Origin: Hexactinellida sp. DTS-2022
Taxonomy: Eukaryota; Porifera; Hexactinellida
Assembly: GCA_028753945.1 (NCBI GenBank)
Contig: JAPNXP010000008.1
Location: 4,712,001-4,776,000 of the forward strand
DNA length: 64,000 bases
Reading direction: 5' to 3'
Within the stretch, counting starts at the first letter, position 1. Each line of letters begins with the position of its first letter. The notes beneath the pieces are model-generated. The model saw nothing but the letters and a program-made list of their open reading frames with translations, was not told where the DNA came from and did no database searches. This document shows positions 52,981 through 61,831 of this stretch, piece by piece. A program made the position numbers and the translations under genes.

Positions 52981-53510
52981 ATGTCTTGTAAATAATTTGA
53001 TATTGAAACTAACACCTCTATAGGTACAGTTTCAGATCGCAGGGGAATCTATTAGCCAAAATATTTGGAATTACTTATAATATATTTGCCAACACCTTTC
53101 TAATAAATATAATTCACAAGTTTACAAATTTTAGGTAATTAGTAACTAAATTGTAACTATAGAAAGCAATTAGTAACTATAGAAAGCAATTAGTAACTAA
53201 ATAAAGAGAAATTAAATAAAACTAACAGTAAAGTGCTAATTATGTTATCACAATTTGTTAGTGGGTTTAATTGTATGTAATTCAACTCGTAATACACGTG
53301 TTTGTGTTAGGGAGTAGATTAGTTGATGGAGTGAAATCTAATAGTTTGTACTTATATTTGTGTATAGTAAGTTGTATATCCCTTGGTTCATTTAGGGGTT
53401 CATTTGGGGGTACATTTGTTCCTCCTCCATTTGGAGGAAAGTTTGTTTGTTTATTAGAAGAAGGAAAACAAGAGATGGTAAAATATAAAAATAGAATTAC
53501 ACACTGTTAA
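52981..53510 (+). CDS. Tentative two-exon small gene after the CCAAT promoter
   Basis: ATGTCTT|GTAAAT at 52981-52987 could splice to an acceptor at TGTGTTAG (exon from about 53312). That keeps frame and reads SRLVDGVKSNSLYLYLCIVS, then GSFRGSFGGTFVPPPFGG, ending THC at 53510. The phase fits, but donor and product are weak. I do not recognise the protein. The alternative is a dead or non-coding transcript. Confidence 0.22.
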
Positions 53511-53644
53511 GAATAACAATACTCTGAGAGATGATTGGTTGTTGTAAACATATAAATTCGATGATTTAATTGGCTGTTTAGAGTTTTCTAGAGTATAATT
53601 ATAGGATTTGATTTGTTAAAAACCGAAAAGTGCTTGGGAATTGC

Positions 53645-53890
53645 ATTACACACACAAAATTTAGTCATTTTACTGGGAATTATTATACGTATTTCGTTTT
53701 TAATATATAATCCAATATAATTATATGTGTAATCGTACAAATAATATTATTCATATTAAAGCCATTGCTTGATGATACACACGAAATTTAGTCATTTTGC
53801 TGGGAATTATTATATTTCTATATTAACAGAATCCACTATAATTCAATGTGTAATCATACAAATAACGTTATTAAAGCCATTGCATGATGA
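53645..53890. repeat. Tandem duplication of about 120 bp
   Basis: TTTAGTCATTTTACTGGGAA and TTTAGTCATTTTGCTGGGAA start two units. Both end with ATTAAAGCCATTGC(T/A)TGATGATG. Confidence 0.85.
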
Positions 53891-53973
53891 TGTATTCAAA
53901 ATCGCGATTATGTCAGAAAAGTGAAGCTAGAATAAATAAGAGAAATTACATACCAAACTAGGATAGTCATATA

Positions 53974-54147
53974 CAGTAGAAGCTCGTTAATACGTACTCG
54001 ATTAATACGAAATTCCGGTTATTACGTACACTATTTCAGTCCCTTTCAAAGCCTTTTCAGTACAAATGATATTGGCTAATACGAATTCAGGATTAGGCGA
54101 ACACATTATGACGGTCCCCTGGTGTTCCTACTAACGAGGTTCTACTA
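53974..54147. mobile_element. MITE family A
   Basis: ACAGTAGAAGCTCGTTAATA to CTACTAACGAGGTTCTACTA. Confidence 0.88.
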
Positions 54148-54537
54148 GGGATTTATATAACATATTAATAACTTATAGTATAACATACATTGGGAATTTT
54201 AAACAACCTGGTTAATTCTCTATTTATGGATAGGAGATAAAACAGAACTCTTATAGAGACTATAATGCGCATTAGGAATGTTATATTCTGGCTTCTTATA
54301 AGAAATCGAGCGGGATTTGTGAGATTCAGCATTTAACATTAGCTAATAGGAATTTGTAACTAGCATTTATAACTAGCAAATGTAATTTACCTGGACATAG
54401 TATATTTATAAACTTAATTAGGTTTAATTTATAAAGTATAACTAGTCTATTGTAATTCTAATAACTTCAAAAGCTTCATATATAAATTGTAGCATAGCTC
54501 AAATAACCTCAGAATTTGTTGACTTCTCAATATAAAG

Positions 54538-54546
54538 TATAAATAG
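54538..54546 (+). promoter_or_regulatory. TATA box of LITAF gene 3
   Basis: TATAAATAG about 45 bp before the ATG at 54590. Confidence 0.6.
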
Positions 54547-54589
54547 CTTAAAAGTGTCTTAATAATTAAACTAATATTATTCTCACAAA

Positions 54590-55048
54590 ATGAATACAAC
54601 TCGCCCGCAATACCTCAAAATACCGAAATTCCATCGCGAAACATTTAGGGACACATTAATCATTATAAGCCCTAGTAACGGTACAACACCAATGGAATTA
54701 ATAACAACAACATTATCCCCCGGAGTGCTCTCATATTGGGAGGAGGAGGAGAGAGAGGTGTGGACACCAACACCTACTAACTTCCGGTGTCGCGAGTGTA
54801 GGATAGAAGTCACCTCTGAGGTCACTTTTGTTAACGGGAAAGCAACAATTACCGCGTGTCTAATTATAGTAGCAATAATAGGCTTGTTAGCAGTGGTAAC
54901 TTTAGGCGGGAGTTTGCTGTTACTGCCGATAGCGCTAATTCCATTGGTTGTTAGACGCTGGAAAGATGTTAGGCATAAGTGCCCGGGATGTAAAATGCCA
55001 CAGGGATTGTTTCAACGGAAAATATGGAAAAGTCAGGTTATTGGGTAG
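54590..55048 (+). CDS. LITAF-domain protein 3
   Basis: Single exon, 152 residues. The N-terminus lacks PPxY. First half-site FRCRECRIEVTSEV; long hydrophobic segment (ACLIIVAIIGLLAVVTLGGS followed by LLLLPIALIPLVV); second half-site RHKCPGCKMPQGLFQRK. The hydrophobic stretch is long enough to dip into or span a membrane. Intronless. A TTG microsatellite follows the stop at 55070-55145. Confidence 0.85.
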   Translation: MNTTRPQYLKIPKFHRETFRDTLIIISPSNGTTPMELITTTLSPGVLSYWEEEEREVWTPTPTNFRCRECRIEVTSEVTFVNGKATITACLIIVAIIGLLAVVTLGGSLLLLPIALIPLVVRRWKDVRHKCPGCKMPQGLFQRKIWKSQVIG

Positions 55049-55069
55049 TGGTTTATAGGTTTTATATTT

Positions 55070-55108
55070 GTTGTGTTGTTGTGTTGTTGTTGTTGTTGTG
55101 TTGTGTTG

Positions 55109-55141
<33 letters not shown>

Positions 55142-55145
55142 GCTG
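55070..55145. repeat. (TTG)n/(TTGTG)n microsatellite after LITAF gene 3
   Basis: TTGTTGTTGTG-type run. Confidence 0.9.
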
Positions 55146-55279
55146 TTGTTGTCACTTATAATTATGTTTTGTTGTGTTGTTTTCAAAATACATTGCTTGG
55201 TAAAATAAATATATATTGGGACAGAATTGCTTAAGAATAGTTAGTTCTCATGGCCATGGTATTTCTTATGTATTATGCA

Positions 55280-55400
55280 AGTACAGTGGATGCCGGTTAT
55301 AACTTATAAGAACATCGTCGGGAACTGCATATAATGTTCTTATAACCGGCATAATTACATAGGGTATATGGCAACCGTTTTCGAGTATAATGTTCTTGTT
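55280..55400. mobile_element. MITE family C, right-truncated
   Basis: TACAGTGGATGCCGGTTATA, CGTCGGGAACTGCATATAAT, TTCTTATAACCGGCAT and GGCAACCGTTTTCGAGTA; inverse orientation. Confidence 0.78.
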
Positions 55401-56718
55401 TGCTTCTAACTTTGATAGTAAAAGCAAATTAGATTTTAAACTGAATTTTCCATTAAGATGATGGCTGAATAACAGGTCATGAAATAAACCTCATTATTTC
55501 TCATTATCATTTCATTCCTATAATATTAGATTTTGAAACGAATTATAATTTTATGTTGTTCCTAATCATTATATGAATTTAGGAGATGACAATGATGCCA
55601 TTTGGTAACAGTAACATTCGAATTTAATAATTGCATTTCTTATAAAAAAAACATATCAAATTATTATTAGTACGTATAATAAATAATTAAATTGTCTGAC
55701 TAAACAAATTAATTATGCAATAAAAACTTTATCTAATTAGCACAAATTCACCACAATTATGGGTTATATAATATAATAATTTTAATACGTAATACATAGT
55801 ACATATTTTGAATGCTTATACAGTAATTTTAATGTATGTTGTAATAAATTCTTTGTTGTATTAGCTAATATTATATTAGAGTTAGTTACATTTTAATGAA
55901 TTAATAGTTATAACTTAATTCCAATAGATAACCGACATAATATACATTATTGTATAGGTTATATTATAGAACCTTATTAGATCATTAAAATTACATATTT
56001 CTAAATTACATATTGTCTTACGATTAGTCAAAATAGTGTCATAATAACAATGCAGTTAGTTCCAATTACAAGGTGACTTATTATGATCGCAGGGGATCAA
56101 AATACCCTCTTATAAGAGTGGTCCCTTATCCGATATTCGTATTAACAGGGGGAAATAAATAAGATTAGAACTTAATAATAAAAATTTTAATGGACAAATT
56201 TCCCAATTTAAAGATAAAGTGAACTCTCGTTATAACAAGTCGGATATAACGAAGGAATTTACAGGTCCCAAGCACTTCATTATAAGTTATAACGAGAGTT
56301 AACTGTCTGTATAAATAATGTGTTATTTATTGTTCAATATACAAATACTAAATACCAGTCGAATATTAGCTTGGTCATTACAAATATTGAAAATACAGAT
56401 TATTAATTTGGAGAATTTTATTCAAATCAATTGCCCAAGTTTGGAAAACAATGTAAAACGGATTTTGCGAATGGCAAATACTAGATAACAGTCAACGATT
56501 AAAATTTCAATAAGGTAGTGAAACTGTGTTATATAAGGCAATGTTACTTTTGCCATAAGAATAAGCAATGAATAAATATTCAAATAGTTAATATTCATAA
56601 AAGTGTTAATATGCATAGGATACAATTATATATTCAAATCTGTATATAAAACGGAGAAAAGGTACAAAGAACAAAATACAATATTTCAATCACTCAATTA
56701 CAACATCAAAATATCCAA
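55401..56718. other. Very AT-rich spacer
   Basis: No coding block. A short inverted element lies at 56218-56306 (AACTCTCGTTATAACAAGTC / TAAGTTATAACGAGAGTTAA, family H) and a B-type fragment near 56096-56150. Confidence 0.55.
56218..56306. mobile_element. Minimal MITE (family H)
   Basis: GTGAACTCTCGTTATAACAA and TTATAACGAGAGTTAACTGT are inverted; internal CGGATATAACGAAGG. About 89 bp. Confidence 0.7.
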
Positions 56719-56768
56719 ATGGCTGCTGAGAATAAACAACCTAACAGCGACAAACTTATTACGAAAAG

Positions 56769-56801
<33 letters not shown>

Positions 56802-57009
56802 TATAGAAGGACCAGACGATGTGTTTATAAGCGAACCACCTTTCTTGAACCAATCCGATTCCAGGTTTGCACTTTATTTTCCTGACAAAGAGGACTCTGG
56901 TTGGCGGGCTTACTTCTGGAAGTTAGTTGGTTCCTTATGGAACTATGGCAGGTCACATTCCAGTGTGACAAGTACTGACATTGCTGGCATTGGCATTATT
57001 GACTTTTAA
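56719..57009 (+). CDS. Unknown small protein with polyQ and EGPDDVF motif (copy 1)
   Basis: 96 residues. Sequence order: MAAENKQPNSDKLITKR, then about ten Gln encoded only by CAA, then IEGPDDVFISEPPFLNQSDS, RFALYFPDKEDSGW, RAYFWKLVGSLWNYGRSHSS and VTSTD. A convergent neighbour (57255-57524, minus) shares EGPDDVF, a YFW-x-x-V-x-x-x-W block and a Ser-rich STAST/VTSTD end, so the two are paralogues. I recognise no known family. The short amphipathic W/F-rich segment could be membrane-interacting. It sits inside the LITAF cluster. Confidence 0.55.
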
Positions 57010-57254
57010 TATTTCAAAACTGTTTATACATTCAATGTTAAATATTTTGTTGTTTTGAAAACATGAATATTATTTGGAATTGGAATCTACTTTTGTAATA
57101 AGGGACACCAGGGGACCGTCGTAATATGTTCCCCTTATCCGATACCGGTCTTAACAGGAATAACCCCATTGAAAAATGAAAAGTTAACTAAAAGTTTATT
57201 TATTCTTGTTAAAATATGCATTGAAAAAAGTAAACACAAAATGTAAACAATTAT

Positions 57255-57524
57255 TTATTTTTTATCCGTGCTAGCTGTGCTAGAACTTCTGCTCGGCCAA
57301 ATGTACTCAACAAAACCCCAGAAATACGATTGACTCGATTCCCAGATGGTTTTCTCATTTCTCCGACTAATATCAAACCGAGAGGGTACATCTACTCTAT
57401 GGAAAGTTTGTGTCTCGAGAGGTGTCGAATCTTCTTCAAACACGTCATCAGGTCCTTCTAAGTCCCCTAGATACCACGAGTCTCGATTGGAATGTGTATT
57501 CTCAGTTATAATCTCTGTGCTCAT
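57255..57524 (-). CDS. Unknown small protein with EGPDDVF motif (copy 2)
   Basis: 89 residues from the ATG at 57524. Order: MSTEIITENTHSNRDSWYLG, DLEGPDDVFEEDSTPLETQT, FHRVDVPSRFDISRRNEKTI, WESSQSYFWGFVEYIWPSRS, SSTASTDKK. Shared with the gene at 56719: EGPDDVF, the R-F-x(6-8) region, YFW-x-x-V-x-x-x-W and the Ser/Thr end. Tail-to-tail with copy 1, about 245 bp apart, with an A/B MITE fragment (57102-57155) between. A TATA box lies 55 bp upstream. Conservation between two diverged copies supports real coding. Confidence 0.6.
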   Translation of the reverse strand: MSTEIITENTHSNRDSWYLGDLEGPDDVFEEDSTPLETQTFHRVDVPSRFDISRRNEKTIWESSQSYFWGFVEYIWPSRSSSTASTDKK

Positions 57525-57578
57525 TATGAATGTCAAATTATATTTGCTGTTGAACTTATATTAATATAAACTCGCCGC

Positions 57579-57586
57579 TATTTATA
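57579..57586 (-). promoter_or_regulatory. TATA box of the minus-strand EGPDDVF gene
   Basis: Minus-strand GGTATAAATAGC, about 55 bp before the ATG. Confidence 0.6.
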
Positions 57587-57589
57587 CCA

Positions 57590-58660
57590 TTTAATGAACC
57601 GTTGAGCCATAATAGAAATGACGTATATAAAAAGAGATACACTCATTGGCCAGTATTATTTCCTTTCGAGCGAAGAGGTATAAAGATCTTCTCAGAATAA
57701 AGACAGGAATTAATTTCAGTTTTATAATTTACTTAAGTTGGCGAATTCTTTGGGAGAATTGACAGTCTTCTAAATCCAAATTTGGTCGAACTGTTATACA
57801 ATTTCTTACTTTTATAGCTGTAACAAGTGCAGTATAATTATTCTTCAAATATACTTGCAAATATTTAAGATAAGACTTTCAAAACAGTGCATTTATGGGG
57901 GTTTAATTTAAGATAGAGGAAATCAATCATATAAACGCATCAGACAACCAAAATTAGATATAGTATAGCTGTGATATGGCCATAATTAAACCTGTCTATG
58001 TTAAGTATGTTGAAAACGTAAATTGTTAATCATTAAGTCAAAACCCTCACTTAGAAAGTGTATACGAATTACGTATTAAATACACTCGACGTAATAAACA
58101 TATAACAAGTGAAACAGTAAAGATTAAGTTATATAGAAAGTGAAATATTTTATTATAAAATAATAATATAACTGTAAAACAAGTTAGCTTTCACAATTAA
58201 CCGATTATTGTACATCATTATCCAAATACAGTATACTATAGTAGGAACACCAGGGGACCGTCAAAACGCGTTCGCCTTATCCCGGAATTCGTATTAACCA
58301 ATATCATTTGTACGTATTGAAAAGGCTTTGAAGGGGACTGAAATAGTGTTCCTACTAACGAGGTTATACTGTATTATGTATTATACATGATACGCGTTAA
58401 AACAAGTTATATAACAAGTGACTCCTATTAATACGAATAATAGATCAGAGAAGCACATTCCTACGGCCCCCTGGCGTATCTATAGTACCCTCTTACAAAG
58501 TAGAATAAATGTAAGCTAATTGTAATTATATCTAGTTTCATAATAACTTAATAAAGAGACATCAAGTTTGAATGCATATATTACCCAACCATGCTTGAGA
58601 GTACAATCAGCAGTTGAATAGTCCCAATATAGAATAGTATAACTAACTTATAGTTAGAAA
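57590..58660. other. AT-rich spacer with one MITE
   Basis: No coding block; MITE family A at 58228-58373 and a weak family-B-like scrap near 58420-58490. Confidence 0.55.
58228..58373. mobile_element. MITE family A, inverted
   Basis: ACAGTATACTATAGTAGGAA to CTACTAACGAGGTTATACTG; AAAGGCTTTGAAGGGGACTG inside. Confidence 0.85.
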
Positions 58661-58987
58661 ATGGAAGATCCTATCTTACAGAAAGAGCCGCCGCCCCAAT
58701 ATAACGGAGCCCCTCCCGTGTGCCAACAGCCCCGGAAATGGGGAGAAATATCCGAGAGGATTATATGTGTGAACTGCCAACAAGAAGTGGTGACTCGAGT
58801 TGAAAATAAGATCGGTTTAGGATCCTGGGTGGCAGTCGGAATAGTGGCTTGGGTGATGCTAGCTTTTGGTCTGATACTCTGCGTTCCATTCGCCCTGTTT
58901 GGTCTCCTGCTAGGGTTTGCAAAAGATAAGGTGCACGTATGTCCCAACTGTAACTTTGTGAATGGGGAGAAGAAAGCGTTCCATTGA
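58661..58987 (+). CDS. LITAF-domain protein 4
   Basis: Single exon, 108 residues, closest in overall layout to short animal LITAF/CDIP-like proteins. N-terminal PPxY motif in EPPPQYNGAPP; first half-site IICVNCQQEVVTRVE; hydrophobic WVAVGIVAWVMLAFGLILCV; second half-site VHVCPNCNFVNGEKKAFH. Intronless, whereas the downstream copies have an intron after the first half-site. Confidence 0.88.
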   Translation: MEDPILQKEPPPQYNGAPPVCQQPRKWGEISERIICVNCQQEVVTRVENKIGLGSWVAVGIVAWVMLAFGLILCVPFALFGLLLGFAKDKVHVCPNCNFVNGEKKAFH

Positions 58988-59089
58988 TTGTGTATTTGTA
59001 AACTCTAGTCTACTGTTTTGTTATAGTTTTTGTTTGTTTTATGATACTTTCGTTACTATCAATAGTACAATATAACTTGTAAACTAATT

Positions 59090-59212
59090 AAACAAAACAG
59101 ACACACAAACACACCAACCAACAACCAAACAAACAAACAAACAAACCAACCAACAAACAAACACCAACCAACAAACACCAACCAACAACCAAACAACCAA
59201 ACAAAAACACAT
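59090..59212. repeat. CAAACAAC/CCAACCAACA simple repeats
   Basis: Degenerate AACAAACAAACCAACCAACA units directly upstream of LITAF gene 5, probably within its promoter. Confidence 0.85.
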
Positions 59213-59243
59213 ATAATCTAGTATACTCCATTAGCAGTCATAC

Positions 59244-59849
59244 ATGAATACACACCAAACCCCGATTGCACCACTACAGGCACCCTACCCCACCTCCCAA
59301 AGTGGGACCTTAAGACAATACGGATTCCCAGATAATCAAGCGTTCATACAAATGAACAAACACTCACAGAGAGTGTTATGTCCCTCCTGCAAAACAGAAC
59401 AGGTATGTAAACAACAACAAATATCTAATTTGTTTACGTTTATACAGTAGGCTGTTATAAATAGGAACATACATAAGGAAAATATCGGTTAAGGAGTACA
59501 AGGTTAATTCCCCTAGCCTATACTAATGCATGCAAGTGACTCCGGTTAATACGAATTCAGGATAATACGAACATATTAAGACGGTCCCCTGGTGTTCCTA
59601 TTAACAGAGCTACTGTATTATATTATTACATTCCTTTAGAACACAGTGATTATCCTTCAAGTTGGATTAACGAATGTATTAATGGGCCTGCTATTCCTGC
59701 TAGTAATCTTCGTATACTCTATCTACATCATTCCAATGCTCCTAATCCCGGTTGCTATGCTACCGTGCTGCATGAAAACTATAGCGGACACCAGACACTA
59801 CTGTCCCAAATGCAGGAATTTCATTGGGAAAAGGAAGTTTATATATTAG
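59244..59849 (+). CDS. LITAF-domain protein 5
   Basis: Exons 59244-59402 and 59640-59849, phase 0, 122 residues. Exon 1 ends with QMNKHSQRVLCPSCKTEQ, nearly the same as the partial gene at 63467 (QMNKEPQRVICPNCRTER). Exon 2: VILQVGLTN, hydrophobic VLMGLLFLLVIFVYSIYIIP, then RHYCPKCRNFIGKRK. The intron contains a complete family B MITE (59444-59618). Confidence 0.86.
59444..59618. mobile_element. MITE family B inside the LITAF gene 5 intron
   Basis: ACAGTAGGCTGTTATAAATA to CTATTAACAGAGCTACTGTA; takes up most of the 237-bp intron. Confidence 0.85.
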
Positions 59850-60048
59850 GCCCAGGATTTCTCTATACCCCCCCCCTGAAATTTTTATTTGAAAAAAAGG
59901 ACCCCCTGATTTAATTAACTATAGCGGAATGTAAATTACCCCCCCCCTGAGGTAAACTCTAGATCCATCACTGATTAGGCTTGTTTGTAATCCGTTGTAT
60001 TAATTAACAGTTATTTTTGTGTTAGTTCAGTTAACAGTTCTATTTAAG
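59850..60048. other. Short spacer
   Basis: Two CCCCCCCCTGA stretches (59870 and 59940) about 70 bp apart form a small direct repeat; no gene. Confidence 0.5.
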
Positions 60049-60102
60049 TCAGGCCTTAATACAGTAGCTATTACAATCAATAGCTACTGTATTAAGGCCT
60101 GA
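60049..60102. repeat. Perfect 24-bp stem hairpin
   Basis: Arms 60049-60072 and 60079-60102 are exact inverses (TCAGGCCTTAATACAGTAGC...), with a 6-nt loop. Confidence 0.93.
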
Positions 60103-60153
60103 CAGTAATATTGACAATAGTAGTTAGTAAAGATGTATATTAGTGGAACTGAA

Positions 60154-60349
60154 AACAGTCAGGTCTGCTTATTGTGAACACTATTCGTCTGTTTAATATG
60201 AATTTTTATTATTATGAACAAGCCCTATGGTCCCAAATTAACAACTTACATAGGGTTTGTATTAAGTTGAGTTCGCATATTATAAAGTCTCTCTATTATG
60301 AACACAATTTAGGTCCCTTGAATATTCACACTATAAGACCTGACTGTAT
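60154..60349. mobile_element. MITE family E, complete, just upstream of LITAF gene 6
   Basis: ACAGTCAGGTCTGCTTATTG to TATAAGACCTGACTGTA. It ends about 25 bp before the ATG at 60375, so it probably forms part of the promoter or leader. Confidence 0.88.
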
Positions 60350-60374
60350 TTACTGTACTAATGAGTAGTTAGAT

Positions 60375-61019
60375 ATGTTAGAGTATCCTGACTCTCCTCC
60401 TGCATACAACACAGTGTATCCTAGTAACGCAACTGATCAGTCAGGATTCATAAGGGGACCTTACTCTGTGTATAGCAGGGGTATGCTAGTGTTGGGAGAT
60501 AATGAGACATTGGGGGATGATCCGAGGGTGTTGACATGTCCCAACTGTCTTGTTAACCAGGTAAGATACTTATGGAGTATTTGTAAACAACAACACAACA
60601 ACAACAACAACATTAACAAATATATACTCATGTACATATGTTGTTGTTGTTGCTGTTGTTGTTGTTTGATTGATTGATTGTTTGATTGTTTGTTTGTTTT
60701 GTTTGTTTTGTTTGTTTGTTTGTTTGTTTGTTTGTTTGTTTGTTTGTTTGTTTGTTTGTTTGTTTGATTGTTTGTTTGTTTGTTTGTTTGTTTGTTTGTT
60801 TGTTTGTTTGTTTTATAGATGTCAATAGTCCAGAGAGAGACGGGAAGAAAGAACTTGATTGTAGTTCTGTGCTTTTTCTCAATCTTAGTGGCTACAATGA
60901 TGTTTATTGTACCGTTTATTTGTTTACCTTTGTTGATTATTCCTCTATATATTGATAAGTTCAAACACACAGAACATATTTGTCCCAGCTGCAACCATCT
61001 TATTGGAATAAATAAATAA
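60375..61019 (+). CDS. LITAF-domain protein 6
   Basis: Exons 60375-60560 and 60819-61019, phase 0, 128 residues. PPxY motif in SPPAYNTVYP; first half-site LTCPNCLVNQ; second exon MSIVQRETGRKNLIVVLCFF, hydrophobic ATMMFIVPFICLPLLIIPLY, then second half-site EHICPSCNHLIGINK. The intron is almost entirely (TTG)n and (TTTG)n, ending in TTTTATAG. Confidence 0.86.
60588..60812. repeat. CAA, TTG and (TTTG)n microsatellites filling the LITAF gene 6 intron
   Basis: CAACAACAAC at 60588, TTG run at 60640, then an uninterrupted TTTG array to 60812. Confidence 0.93.
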
Positions 61020-61023
61020 ATAA

Positions 61024-61560
61024 AAAGAATCAATGTCAATGAATTTGTAAACAAATATGCATTAAATTTGTTGTTTGTATTATAACAAGTCCTTATCATG
61101 TCAATAGATTTAGTAGGAACACCAGGGGACCGTCTAAATATGTTCCCTTATCCGATATTCCTAATAACAGGTGTTACTAAATTGAGTTTTAAAGTGAACT
61201 ACAAATAGTGTCCGAAAATAACATACTATACGTATTAACTGTAAATGATAAACCTTGTACGTAAATCTGATGTTTGCAAATATATAAAGTATAAGTACGC
61301 CCTTTATATATAACGTATATGCTTATTCAAATCGAGTTTGTATTTATAAGGTCATTATATAATCCATTATGCACATAATACGTAATCGAGCAATTAGTAT
61401 AAATAGAATCAGTGTCAATGAATTTGTTAACAAATACTGTATTTACTAAACTTATATTTTATTTATTAACAAGTCCTTATCATGTCAATACATTCAGTAG
61501 GGGCACCAGGGGACCGTCTAAATATGTTCCCTTATCCAATATTCCTAATAACAGGTGTCA
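61024..61560. repeat. Duplicated flank downstream of LITAF gene 6
   Basis: 61024-61165 and 61402-61560 share AATCAATGTCAATGAATTTG-type sequence, AACAAGTCCTTATCATGTCA and ACCAGGGGACCGTCTAAATA, then TTCCTAATAACAGGTGT. The second unit has no LITAF exon before it, so it may be the remains of a duplicated gene's 3' flank. Confidence 0.75.
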
Positions 61561-61598
61561 ATAAGTATCAAAAGGTAGCGAAAAAGTCACATTATATG

Positions 61599-61790
61599 AA
61601 ATACAAACCTTCAGAAAGTGAACACCCTGGGGACTATAAAAAAAGGTTCACTTTTGAGAGGTGTTCACTTTTCATGATTTATGATAACGTATGTCTAAAG
61701 CAATGGGGGAAATTTGTGATCAAGAAAAGTGTTCATATTTTGGAGTTGTTCATTTCTTGAAGGTGTTCACTTTTGGAGGTTTTACTGTAT
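61599..61790. mobile_element. MITE with 'AAGTGTTCACTTTTGGA' words
   Basis: AACCTTCAGAAAGTGAACAC at the left and GTGTTCACTTTTGGAGGTTT at the right are inverted and end in TACTGTA; GTGTTCACTTTT-type words occur four times. Confidence 0.75.
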
Positions 61791-61831
61791 AACATTAACT
61801 CTACAATTAACATTAGTTGATTAGCCTAGAA

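Noticed and set aside
59866-59960. Two poly-C stretches as a possible structural element
   Set aside because: Just a short direct repeat; similar C runs occur at 16640 and 62185 with no shared context.
60461-61099. 212-codon minus-strand frame rich in NKQTNKQT
   Set aside because: A TTTG microsatellite read in antisense; overlaps LITAF gene 6 on the other strand.
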